Below, piece by piece: positions 1 to 5,846 of a DNA stretch of 6,735 nt. The translations under genes were made by a program, and so were the position numbers. Source of the DNA: CAYTCZ01 sp964436315 (GTDB taxonomy: Bacteria; Actinomycetota; Thermoleophilia; Gaiellales; Gaiellaceae); the NCBI GenBank assembly GCA_964436315.1, contig CAYTCZ010000175.1, positions 1-6,735 of the forward strand, in the 5' to 3' direction. Each line of letters starts with the position of its first letter. The stretch's first letter is position 1. Under the pieces are notes generated by a model. It was not told where the DNA came from. It searched no databases and saw nothing but the letters and a program-made list of their open reading frames with translations.

Positions 1-130
1 CCTGATCGGCCTTCGCGATGTCTCCCTCGGACAGCGAGGCGAGCGCGCCGCGGAGGATCTGGCGGACGAGACTACCCTCTTCCTTGAGCGTTTCCTGAAG
101 ACGGACGAGTTCGTCGCGAAGCGGCGTCAC
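1..130 (-). CDS. Second PhoU-like protein, N-terminal 43 codons only (cut by window edge)
   Basis: Reading leftward from a GTG at 128-130, the frame stays open to the window edge and encodes a helix-rich N-terminus that begins MTPLRDELVRLQETLKEEGS. Aligned by eye without gaps to residues 5-44 of the neighbouring PhoU, about 16 of 40 positions are identical, including the E-G-x-L-V and R-G-A-L stretches. It is therefore a PhoU-family paralogue, not an extension of phoU. The start is well fixed: an in-frame TAA lies two codons upstream, and a GGTGA Shine-Dalgarno-like sequence (138-142) sits 7 nt before the GTG. It follows phoU by 94 nt on the same strand, so it is probably co-transcribed with the pst operon. 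PhoU proteins act in the cytoplasm as negative regulators linking the Pst transporter to the PhoR kinase. Whether the second copy shares that role or has another cannot be seen here. The C-terminal part lies outside the window. Confidence 0.82.
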   Translation of the reverse strand, partial: MTPLRDELVRLQETLKEEGSLVRQILRGALASLSEGDIAKADQ

Positions 131-171
131 TGGTTAGTCACCGGCGAGACAGGATGGCAGGGGCCACCGGG

Positions 172-196
172 TTGCGACCACGCCGCATTGTCGCAA
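172..196 (-). repeat. Inverted repeat between the two phoU genes (7-bp stem, 11-nt loop)
   Basis: TTGCGAC (172-178) and GTCGCAA (190-196) are perfect reverse complements separated by 11 nt. The pair lies in the 94-nt gap between the phoU stop codon and the start of the second phoU-like gene. There is no T-tract on the downstream (left) side, so it does not look like a complete intrinsic terminator. It could be a partial attenuator, an mRNA-processing or stability hairpin, or chance. Confidence 0.4.
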
Positions 197-224
197 TCAA
201 CGACCCGTGCGGCTGGTGTTCTTG

Positions 225-896
225 CTAAACGCCGGCCGTGGGGTGCGACGCGTCGGTGAACTCGCGGAGTTCACCGGTTACCAGGTACGCGGTTCGCTCG
301 CCGATATCAACGGCGTTGTCGGCGATTCGCTCGAAACAGCGTGCGCCGACGATCATCGTTGTGCCCCATTCAGCAAGCTCGGGATCGTTGGTCAGAACGA
401 TCTGAAGCACCTGGCGGTTCGTGCGGTCAACCAGTTCGTCAAGCTCGACGAGGGACTCAGCGTCGCGGACGTCCCGTCGGCGAAATGCGTCAAGCGAGAT
501 CCGTGTCATCCCCTCGGCACGTGAGCCCATCTCCTCGAAGGCCTGGACAAGGCGCTCATCTGGCTCATATTTCTCACCCAGCTTGGTGAGTTTCGCGATG
601 TTCACGGAGAGGTCGGCCATCCGCTCCAAGTGTATGTTGATATGGAGGATGGCGAGCAGGAGACGGAGCTCGCCTGCGACTGGCGCCTGGCGGGCGAGCA
701 GCAATTCGATCCGCTGCTCGATGTCCAAGCAGTGGTCATCAACTTGGTCGTCAAAGGCGATCACCTCGTTGGCAAGCTCGGTGTCTTGGTGAACGAGTGC
801 GTTCAGCGCGCCACGGATCATCCGAATGACGAGTTCGCCCTCGTCCATGAGCGTCTTCTCAAGATCGGTGAGTTCCTCGTGAAACTGTTCGCGCAA
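225..896 (-). CDS. phoU: PhoU phosphate-signalling regulator
   Basis: This is a 223-residue, all-helical protein of the length expected for a two-domain PhoU. Each half holds one PhoU repeat. The first has ARQAPVAGELRLLLAILHIN (residues 68-87) followed by HLERMADLSVNIAK (89-102). The second has ARCFERIADNAVDIGE (185-200). The E-R-[MI]-A-D signature with its acidic residues is typical of the metal-binding PhoU bundle. In known systems PhoU is a cytoplasmic protein that represses PhoR signalling when phosphate is plentiful and restrains Pst transport. The start is a TTG (894-896). An in-frame TGA lies three codons upstream, so no earlier start is possible, and the next ATG (codon 17) would remove the family-typical N-terminal helix. 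A GGAG (906-909) lies 9 nt before the TTG. The gene follows pstB by 23 nt and precedes a second phoU-like gene. The TTG start may keep expression lower than that of the transporter genes. Confidence 0.95.
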   Translation of the reverse strand: MREQFHEELTDLEKTLMDEGELVIRMIRGALNALVHQDTELANEVIAFDDQVDDHCLDIEQRIELLLARQAPVAGELRLLLAILHINIHLERMADLSVNIAKLTKLGEKYEPDERLVQAFEEMGSRAEGMTRISLDAFRRRDVRDAESLVELDELVDRTNRQVLQIVLTNDPELAEWGTTMIVGARCFERIADNAVDIGERTAYLVTGELREFTDASHPTAGV

Positions 897-919
897 CTTA
901 GATCACTCCGTTTCGACCT

Positions 920-1810
920 CTAGCCGAATCGTCCAGTCACATAGTCCTCTGTCCGCTTATCAGAAGGGTTCGTGAAGATCTTGGGTGTCGTATCGAACTC
1001 GACGAGAACACCCATCCGCTGACCTTCCTCATTCACCTCGGTTCCGAAGAACGCCGTCCTATCGGCGACGCGGGCTGCCTGCTGCATGTTGTGAGTGACG
1101 ATCACGATCGTGTAGTTCTTCTTGAGTTCCTCGATAAGGTCTTCGATCCGAGCGGTCGAGATCGGGTCGAGTGCCGAGCAAGGCTCATCCATGAGAATCA
1201 CGTCGGGCTCGACGGCGAGGCAACGAGCAATCACAAGCCGCTGTTGCTGACCGCCCGAAAGGCCCAACGCATTGTCCTTCAGTCGATCGGATACCTCATC
1301 CCAGAGACCGGCTTGTTGAAGCGCGGTCTGCACCCGTTCATCGAGGCCTTTCTTGAGCCCGAGGACGCGGGGCCCGAACGCCACGTTGTCGTAGATCGAT
1401 TTCGGAAACGGGTTCGGCTTTTGGAAGACCATTCCAATTCGTTTCCGTACCTCGACCGGATCGACCTCTTTCCCGTAGAGGTCGATGCCGTGATAGAGGA
1501 CGGTTCCCTCGACCCGAGCACTCGGGATCAGGTCATTCATTCGGTTGAAGCACCGGATAAAGGTGCTCTTCCCGCAGCCTGACGGGCCAATGAATGCCGT
1601 TACCTCGTTCTTTCGAACCTCGAGATCGACGTCGTGGAGGGCCAGCGAGTTGCCGTACGAGACACTGAGATTCTGGACAGTGAAGACGGCTTCCCGCTTT
1701 ATCGAAGAGTCCGACGATTCATACGTTGCGATCTCGACCTCGAGCGCCGGCATCTCATCTGGCTTCCGGCTTTCCGTTGCGGAGGTCGGGCGGTCTTCCG
1801 TCATCGACAT
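920..1810 (-). CDS. pstB: PstB, phosphate ABC transporter ATPase
   Basis: This is the cytoplasmic ATPase that powers phosphate import through PstC-PstA. All ABC motifs are present: Walker A GPSGCGKST (residues 75-83), Q-loop Q130 in MVFQKPNPFPKSIYDN, signature LSGGQQQR (184-191), Walker B VILMDEP (204-210), D-loop SALD (212-215) and switch histidine H240 in VTHNMQQAARV. The KPNPFPKSIYDNVAFG segment, IRCFNRMNDL (85-94) and the EDYVTGRFG-type C-terminus are characteristic of PstB. At 296 residues it is longer than the usual 250-260. The extra length is an acidic, probably disordered N-terminal tail of about 42 residues. I chose the ATG at 1808-1810 because a strong AGGAGG sits 5 nt upstream and the codon overlaps the pstA stop by one base (TGATG), which suggests translational coupling. 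A second in-frame ATG follows at codon 3, and codon 20 is a further alternative. The frame happens to stay open far upstream through pstA, but that part is antigenic-looking Arg/Ser-rich shadow sequence and is not coding. Confidence 0.97.
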   Translation of the reverse strand: MSMTEDRPTSATESRKPDEMPALEVEIATYESSDSSIKREAVFTVQNLSVSYGNSLALHDVDLEVRKNEVTAFIGPSGCGKSTFIRCFNRMNDLIPSARVEGTVLYHGIDLYGKEVDPVEVRKRIGMVFQKPNPFPKSIYDNVAFGPRVLGLKKGLDERVQTALQQAGLWDEVSDRLKDNALGLSGGQQQRLVIARCLAVEPDVILMDEPCSALDPISTARIEDLIEELKKNYTIVIVTHNMQQAARVADRTAFFGTEVNEEGQRMGVLVEFDTTPKIFTNPSDKRTEDYVTGRFG

Positions 1811-2721
1811 CAATACCTCCTCTGGTACTTGTTTCGAAGCCAGATCGCGAACGCATTCATCAGGAGCAGGATAACCAAGAGAATGATGATTCCTGCGGCC
1901 GCTTTCAGTCGAAATTCGTCCTGCGGCCGGGCAATCCAGTTGAAGATCTGGATCGGCAGCGCTGTGAAGGAACCGAGCAACGTCGGATTGAAGGACACGA
2001 AGGTCAGCGCCCCGACCAGCAGAAGCGGCGCGGTCTCGCCAAGAGCTCTCGCGAGGGCAAGGATCGATCCCGTCGCAATCCCTGGAATCGCCGCCGGAAG
2101 AACCTGTCGCCAGACCACCTGCCACTGGGTCGCTCCGAGCGCGTAGCCACCTTGTCGAATTGAATCGGGTACGGAACGGAGCGCTTCTCGAGCAGCGACG
2201 ATAACGGTTGGCAGAACCAGGAGGGTGAGAATCAGGGCTCCGGCTAAGAGAACTCGACCCAGCCCGAGTCCTCGAACCAAGAACGCCAGTCCAAGAATCC
2301 CGTAGACGATCGACGGAACGCCGGCGAGGTTCTGAATGTTGACTTCGAGTGCCTTGTTGTACCACCGCTCTTTGTCCGCGTACTCCTCGAGGTAGATCGC
2401 GGTGCCAACGCCGATCGGGATCGTGAAGAGCAACAGCAACCCACCGATGTAGAGCGTCCCGAGAATCGCCACACGGAGTCCGGCGCGCTCGGGGCGAGCC
2501 GAGGGGTCGGATTTCAGGAAGTCCCAGCTGAGTTGGCCGATCCCGTCGATGAAGACGTCGACGAGCAATGCGCCGAGAACAACGAAGCCGAACACGGTCG
2601 CGAGAATCAGGAAGCCCCAGAAAATCCATCCCCGGGCCTTTCCGGCACGGTCGCTGGTACTAAGACCGATCGTCCCTGCGCGAGCGTCCGCAGGGGTTGC
2701 GCCGACGACGTCCGTGCTCAC
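1810..2721 (-). CDS. pstA: PstA, phosphate ABC transporter permease
   Basis: This is one of the two membrane subunits that form the phosphate channel, and its cytoplasmic loop docks PstB. The 303-residue protein has a 30-residue polar N-terminus, a first membrane segment at about 31-58, further hydrophobic segments near 83-110, 132-150, 153-177 and 212-242, and a last one at about 273-295, ending in a basic tail. The EAA-type coupling loop is EALRSVPDSIRQGGYALGAT (179-198) with QVVWRQVLPAAIPGI after it. ALGETAPLLLVGA (226-238) is a PstA-type signature. The start is a GTG (2719-2721) with GGGAGGT 6 nt upstream. The GTG overlaps the pstC stop as GTGA (4-nt overlap), and the gene's own TGA shares one base with the pstB ATG, so translation of pstC, pstA and pstB is probably coupled. 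Confidence 0.96.
   Translation of the reverse strand: MSTDVVGATPADARAGTIGLSTSDRAGKARGWIFWGFLILATVFGFVVLGALLVDVFIDGIGQLSWDFLKSDPSARPERAGLRVAILGTLYIGGLLLLFTIPIGVGTAIYLEEYADKERWYNKALEVNIQNLAGVPSIVYGILGLAFLVRGLGLGRVLLAGALILTLLVLPTVIVAAREALRSVPDSIRQGGYALGATQWQVVWRQVLPAAIPGIATGSILALARALGETAPLLLVGALTFVSFNPTLLGSFTALPIQIFNWIARPQDEFRLKAAAGIIILLVILLLMNAFAIWLRNKYQRRY
1815..1823 (-). promoter_or_regulatory. Shine-Dalgarno of pstB
   Basis: AGAGGAGGT on the minus strand has its AGGAGG core at 1816-1821, 5 nt before the pstB ATG and inside the last codons of pstA. It is the strongest ribosome-binding site in the operon and decides the pstB start against the much longer open frame upstream. Confidence 0.85.
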
Positions 2722-3656
2722 TCGTAGACCTCCCGATAGCGGCGGACGAGCCAGATCGACACGATGTTCATTGCGAGGGTGAAGACGAAGAGCGTGAGCC
2801 CGACCGCGAAGATGGTCTTGTATTCGATCGAACCGGTCGGCGCGTCTCCGGTACCTGTCGCGGCGATGAAGGCTGTCATCGTCTCGATGGCGACCTGCGG
2901 ATCAAAGCTGATTCTGGCGAGCTGGCCCGCCGCGATGAGCACGATCATCGTCTCGCCAATTGCGCGGGAGATGGCGAGGACGTAGGAGGCGATGATGCCC
3001 GAGATGGCGGCCGGGACGATGACGCGCGTCGCCACCTGATGTTTCGCCGCCCCGAGGCCGTATGCCCCTTCTCGTAACTCGTTGGGAACGGCCACCATCG
3101 CGTCGTCCGAGATCGACGCCACCGTCGGAATGAGCATCACGCCGACCACGAGTCCTGCGCTCAAGGCATTGAAGACCTCGACATCGAGACCGATGTCCTG
3201 CAGAAGTGGCGTCACGAACACGAGGGCAAAGAAGCCAAAGACGACGGTCGGGATTCCGGCAAGCACCTCCAGAGCCGGTTTCAAGGTCTTGCGAGTCCTC
3301 GGTCCTGCGTACTCGCTGAGATAGATCGCGGCACCGAGGCCGAAGGGAACGAAAACAACGGCCGCCCAGAACGTGACAGAAAGCGTCCCCACGATCAGCG
3401 GTGTAACACCGAAGTCCGCATCGGCGAACAGCGGTGCCCAGCGCGTACCGGTGATGAAGTCCCAGAAGTTGACTTCTTGAAAGAACTGGATCGCGGGCGT
3501 GAGCAGCGCGATCACGATTCCGGTGGTCGTTGCCACGGAAACCAGAGCGCATAAGGCGAGGACGACCTTGATGACGTCCTCGCCCCATCGCCGCCGCTCG
3601 GCGCGCAGGCGTGGCACTCCCTGCGCGCCGTGTGCGGTGATGTCTTGCGTCGCCAC
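2718..3656 (-). CDS. pstC: PstC, phosphate ABC transporter permease
   Basis: This is the second membrane subunit of the phosphate channel and partner of PstA. The 312-residue protein has a basic N-terminus (RLRAERRRWGEDVIK, residues 16-30) and a first membrane segment at about 31-53. The periplasm-side segment FWDFITGTRWAPLF (64-77) is typical of PstC. Further hydrophobic segments lie near 86-112, 131-152, 165-182, 212-230 and 282-304. The EAA-type loop DAMVAVPNELREGAYGLGAA (185-204) continues into KHQVATRVIVPAAISGI, and AISRAIGETMIVLIAAG (228-244) is the PstC signature. The GTG start (3654-3656) is 8 nt after the pstS stop. No good Shine-Dalgarno is visible, so it may depend on ribosomes finishing pstS. 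A GTG at codon 14 (3615-3617) is an alternative that would drop only the polar tip. Confidence 0.95.
   Translation of the reverse strand: MATQDITAHGAQGVPRLRAERRRWGEDVIKVVLALCALVSVATTTGIVIALLTPAIQFFQEVNFWDFITGTRWAPLFADADFGVTPLIVGTLSVTFWAAVVFVPFGLGAAIYLSEYAGPRTRKTLKPALEVLAGIPTVVFGFFALVFVTPLLQDIGLDVEVFNALSAGLVVGVMLIPTVASISDDAMVAVPNELREGAYGLGAAKHQVATRVIVPAAISGIIASYVLAISRAIGETMIVLIAAGQLARISFDPQVAIETMTAFIAATGTGDAPTGSIEYKTIFAVGLTLFVFTLAMNIVSIWLVRRYREVYE
2728..2734 (-). promoter_or_regulatory. Shine-Dalgarno of pstA
   Basis: GGGAGGT on the minus strand lies 6 nt before the pstA GTG, within the end of pstC. It supports the GTG start that overlaps the pstC stop codon. Confidence 0.8.
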
Positions 3657-3664
3657 CCTGCGAT

Positions 3665-4687
3665 CTAGCCGCTCAGCTGTGCCTCGATCGAGGCGAGGGC
3701 CTCAGCCTTCTCCTCGTCCGTGAGCGGAACGTACAGGGCCGCTGTCGCCAGTTCATCGGAGTTCTCGACGAAGAACCGCATGAACTCTGCGACCTCGGGC
3801 TTCGCGAACGACTCGGCCTTCGCGTAAACGAAGAGCGGGCGTGAAAGCGGAGAGTACTCCCCGCTCTGCGCTGTCTCTACGCTTGGGGCCACACAGCCTT
3901 CGCCGCCGTCGATCTCAACGCCTTTCAGGGTGTCGGGATTCTCCTGAAGATACGAGAAGCCGAAGTATCCTGTGGCTCCCGTCTCGCCTGCAACTGCCTG
4001 AACAACGACGTTGTCATCCTCGCTCGCGGTGTAGTCGGCACGACTTGCACCTTCCTCACCGTTGATGACGTCTGTGAAGTAGTCGAACGTCCCCGAGTCG
4101 GTGCCCGGTCCCGCAAGGGTTAGGGGCTCGTCCGGGAAACTCGGATCGACATCTGCCCAGCTCGAAACGGTGCCTTCGGCCTCCGGGCCCCACATTGCGT
4201 TGAGCTGCTCGACGGTCAGACAGCTTGCCCAGTCGTTCGCGGGGTTCACGACGACAGTGAGTGCATCCGTCGCAACGCGGAATTCGAGGAAGTCGATGCC
4301 GTTCTCGGCGCAAATCTCCGCCTCTTCATCCTTGATCGGGCGTGAAGCGTTCGACAGGTCGGTCTCGCCGGCGCAGAAGCGTTCAAAACCGCCGCCGCTC
4401 CCGGAGATCCCGACCGTGATCTGCACGTCGGGGTGCATGTTCTGGAAGTCCTCGGCCGCGAGGGTTGTCAGGGGGCCGACCGTGCTCGAGCCGTCGGCTT
4501 CGATCCGGCCTGAGAGTTCCTCAGCCGGTTCTTCGGCTGGCTCTGCGGGAGCTTCTGCCGCGGGCTCCTCTGCGGGTGCCGGCGCTGACTCGGAGTCGTC
4601 ATCACCTCCGCAGCCGGCAGCAATGCCCGCGACGAGTGCGACGAGCATCGCGAGAAGTACCGTCTTACGAATCAATCGACTATCCAC
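3665..4687 (-). CDS. pstS: PstS, phosphate-binding lipoprotein
   Basis: This is the extracytoplasmic phosphate receptor of the Pst transporter, 340 residues. The N-terminus is a lipoprotein signal: basic RLIRK (4-8), a hydrophobic core (9-24), then AAGC with the lipidated cysteine at C26. A Gly/Asp patch and a Pro/Ala/Glu linker (about 35-58, repeats of PAEE/AAEA type) tether the binding domain to the membrane. Phosphate-contacting segments expected for the family are visible: ADGSSTVGPLT (64-74), ISGSGGGFERF (94-104) followed by D110 and SNASRPI (112-118), and GPGTDSGTFDYF (193-204). Four cysteines in the binding domain (C105, C126, C156, C265) could form two disulphides, which is an inference. 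The start is a GTG directly preceded by an in-frame TAG, so it is the only upstream start. AAGGAG lies 8 nt before it. The gene is the first of the pst operon and sits 97 nt downstream of the edge of a four-unit PHO box. Confidence 0.97.
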   Translation of the reverse strand: MDSRLIRKTVLLAMLVALVAGIAAGCGGDDDSESAPAPAEEPAAEAPAEPAEEPAEELSGRIEADGSSTVGPLTTLAAEDFQNMHPDVQITVGISGSGGGFERFCAGETDLSNASRPIKDEEAEICAENGIDFLEFRVATDALTVVVNPANDWASCLTVEQLNAMWGPEAEGTVSSWADVDPSFPDEPLTLAGPGTDSGTFDYFTDVINGEEGASRADYTASEDDNVVVQAVAGETGATGYFGFSYLQENPDTLKGVEIDGGEGCVAPSVETAQSGEYSPLSRPLFVYAKAESFAKPEVAEFMRFFVENSDELATAALYVPLTDEEKAEALASIEAQLSG

Positions 4688-4695
4688 CTAGTGCT

Positions 4696-4701
4696 CTCCT
4701 T
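4696..4701 (-). promoter_or_regulatory. Shine-Dalgarno of pstS
   Basis: AAGGAG on the minus strand lies 8 nt before the GTG start. Together with the in-frame TAG directly upstream of the GTG, it fixes the pstS start. Confidence 0.75.
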
Positions 4702-4757
4702 TCAGCTGGACTGAATTCACTCCTCGTCTCCCCAAGGCGGATTGCCGTGTTGCCACG

Positions 4758-4763
4758 ATTGTC
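4758..4763 (-). promoter_or_regulatory. Candidate -10 element of the pstS promoter
   Basis: GACAAT on the minus strand matches TATAAT at four of six positions. It begins 28 nt after the start of the fourth PHO-box unit, so the -35 region would overlap the end of the array, as expected when an activator replaces the -35 contact. Transcription would start near 4751, giving a leader of roughly 60 nt. CATACG (4775-4780) is a competing, nearer candidate. Confidence 0.35.
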
Positions 4764-4784
4764 CCGCTGCATCTCGTATGGCGG

Positions 4785-4824
4785 GGTCGAAATGAGGTAA
4801 ACGGATGGTGAAGACCTGGTGAAC
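4785..4824 (-). promoter_or_regulatory. PHO box upstream of pstS: four 11-bp direct repeats
   Basis: On the minus strand, four heptamers start exactly 11 bp apart: GTTCACC (4824-4818), CTTCACC (4813-4807), GTTTACC (4802-4796) and the weaker TTCGACC (4791-4785). GTTCACC followed by four less conserved bases is the repeat unit of the PHO box known for PhoP in Streptomyces and relatives, where dimers of the regulator bind paired units. The array lies in the 175-nt gap between the phoR stop and pstS, pointing at pstS, and is the expected binding site for the response regulator encoded at 5844-6539. It implies induction of pstSCAB-phoU when phosphate is low, from a promoter separate from that of phoR. 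Confidence 0.88.
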
Positions 4825-4862
4825 TCTGCGCGGAGCCTCGACGGAAGACGATAAGCGCGCCG

Positions 4863-5831
4863 CTACTGGTCCGGGAAGACACACCGGATCGTCAAGCCGT
4901 GACCCTCGGTGCTCAGCGCTTCGACGCTGCCTCCGGCGGCCGTGACGACGTGCTTGACGATCGCCAGGCCAAGACCGGTTCCATGCGCAACCCGTGCCCG
5001 GTCGGCCCGGTAGAAGCGCTCGAATAGCCGGGGGAGATCTTCCTCGGCAACGCCAATGCCCGTATCGCGCGCTGTGAGTGAGGCTGCACCCTCCTTACGT
5101 TCGACGAGGAGGGTGAAGACTGCATCGGGCCCTGCGTAACGGATTGCGTTCTCGGCGAGGTTGCCGGCGACCACGCGGATCATTCGAGGCCGGAGCGGCA
5201 ACTCGACCTCGTCATTGCCGACGGCGCTCAACGACACGCCGGCGCGCTCAGCCCGTTCCTCGGAGCTCGCGAGCACCTCGCGGAGGATTGGCACCGCGGG
5301 TGTCATGCCGAAGGCAACGACTTCGCGCCCCGATTCGAGTTCCGAGAGGAAGAGGACGTCGTCGATCAGTTCGCCCATTTGGGAGACCTCGGCCTGCGCC
5401 TGGTTGATCAGTTCGGGAACGTCGGCATCGGGCAAGAGACCACTCTCGAGCAGCGATAGGAGACGGGCGAGAGGGGTGCGAAGCTCGTGCGATACCGCGG
5501 CCGTGAAGCCAGCGCGAAGCTCCTCGTATGCCGCCAGATCACCCACGTCGCGCAAATACAGGAGGTTCTCTGTACGTCCGTCGACCTCATACTCGATCGT
5601 GAAGGCCGCGCTGTCGTCGAGCCAGCGGGCCGGCAGGGGTTCACCCTCGGTCAAATCCGTGAGTGTCTGTCGCGCACGGCCGCTGGAACTCACGCCGCGG
5701 CCCTCTTCATCGAGCACGACGACGACCTCGCGGCTCTCCTCGCCGAGACCGCGGCCTCGCTCGGCCTCGAGTTCTAGTTGAACGGAATCCTCTTCGAGTT
5801 CATCCGGACGTCGGCCGAACAGGCGCTTCAT
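4863..5831 (-). CDS. phoR: PhoR-like sensor histidine kinase without a visible membrane segment
   Basis: This is a 322-residue histidine kinase expected to phosphorylate the response regulator encoded divergently. A charged N-terminal stretch (1-34) leads into a PAS-like fold (about 35-95, beginning REVVVVLDEEGR). Then come HisKA with the H-box SHELRTPL (phosphoacceptor H115), the N-box NLAENAIRYAG (224-234), the G1 box DTGIG (256-260), the F-box LFERFYRAD (269-277) and the G2 box GTGLGLAI (284-291). Unlike classical PhoR or SenX3, I see no hydrophobic membrane segment anywhere, so the protein is predicted to be cytoplasmic and to sense through partners such as PhoU rather than directly outside the cell. 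The ATG at 5829-5831 is the start I favour. It is not preceded by a Shine-Dalgarno. The frame is open for another 94 codons upstream, but that lies opposite phoB and has no recognisable domain. It could equally be named senX3; the Pho role rests on context. Confidence 0.92.
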   Translation of the reverse strand: MKRLFGRRPDELEEDSVQLELEAERGRGLGEESREVVVVLDEEGRGVSSSGRARQTLTDLTEGEPLPARWLDDSAAFTIEYEVDGRTENLLYLRDVGDLAAYEELRAGFTAAVSHELRTPLARLLSLLESGLLPDADVPELINQAQAEVSQMGELIDDVLFLSELESGREVVAFGMTPAVPILREVLASSEERAERAGVSLSAVGNDEVELPLRPRMIRVVAGNLAENAIRYAGPDAVFTLLVERKEGAASLTARDTGIGVAEEDLPRLFERFYRADRARVAHGTGLGLAIVKHVVTAAGGSVEALSTEGHGLTIRCVFPDQ

Positions 5832-5846
5832 ACTGAGAGAAGTATG
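5829..5846. promoter_or_regulatory. Perfect 6-bp inverted repeat joining the phoR and phoB start codons
   Basis: The sequence CATACT-GAGAGA-AGTATG has perfect 6-bp arms whose outer ends are the two start codons: phoR ATG read on the minus strand and phoB ATG on the plus strand. On either strand it reads CATACT, 9 nt, ATG. CATACT matches the TATAAT -10 consensus at four of six positions, so each arm could be the -10 of the gene reading away from it, giving almost leaderless mRNAs. Alternatively it may be an operator. The symmetry is seen; the function is inferred. Confidence 0.45.

Noticed and set aside
207..923. Several plus-strand open frames opposite phoU
   Set aside because: They are antisense shadows of a clear phoU gene, with no Shine-Dalgarno support and no domain character.
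1811..2629. In-frame extension of pstB upstream through pstA, and the matching long open frame
   Set aside because: It runs in a different frame across the whole of a clear pstA gene, its product is Arg/Ser-rich with no domain, and a strong Shine-Dalgarno marks the real pstB ATG at 1810.
4827..4862. GCGCG...CGCGC inverted repeat after the phoR stop as a terminator
   Set aside because: The stem is about five base pairs with a long loop and no T-tract. GC-rich sequence gives such pairs by chance.
4688..4882. 64-codon minus-strand open frame in the phoR-pstS gap
   Set aside because: It runs over the PHO box and the pstS leader, starts inside phoR, and its product has no family-like character.
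5778..5843. 22-codon upstream extension of the phoB frame
   Set aside because: It is antisense to the phoR N-terminus, and receiver domains start canonically at MAKVLIVEDD.
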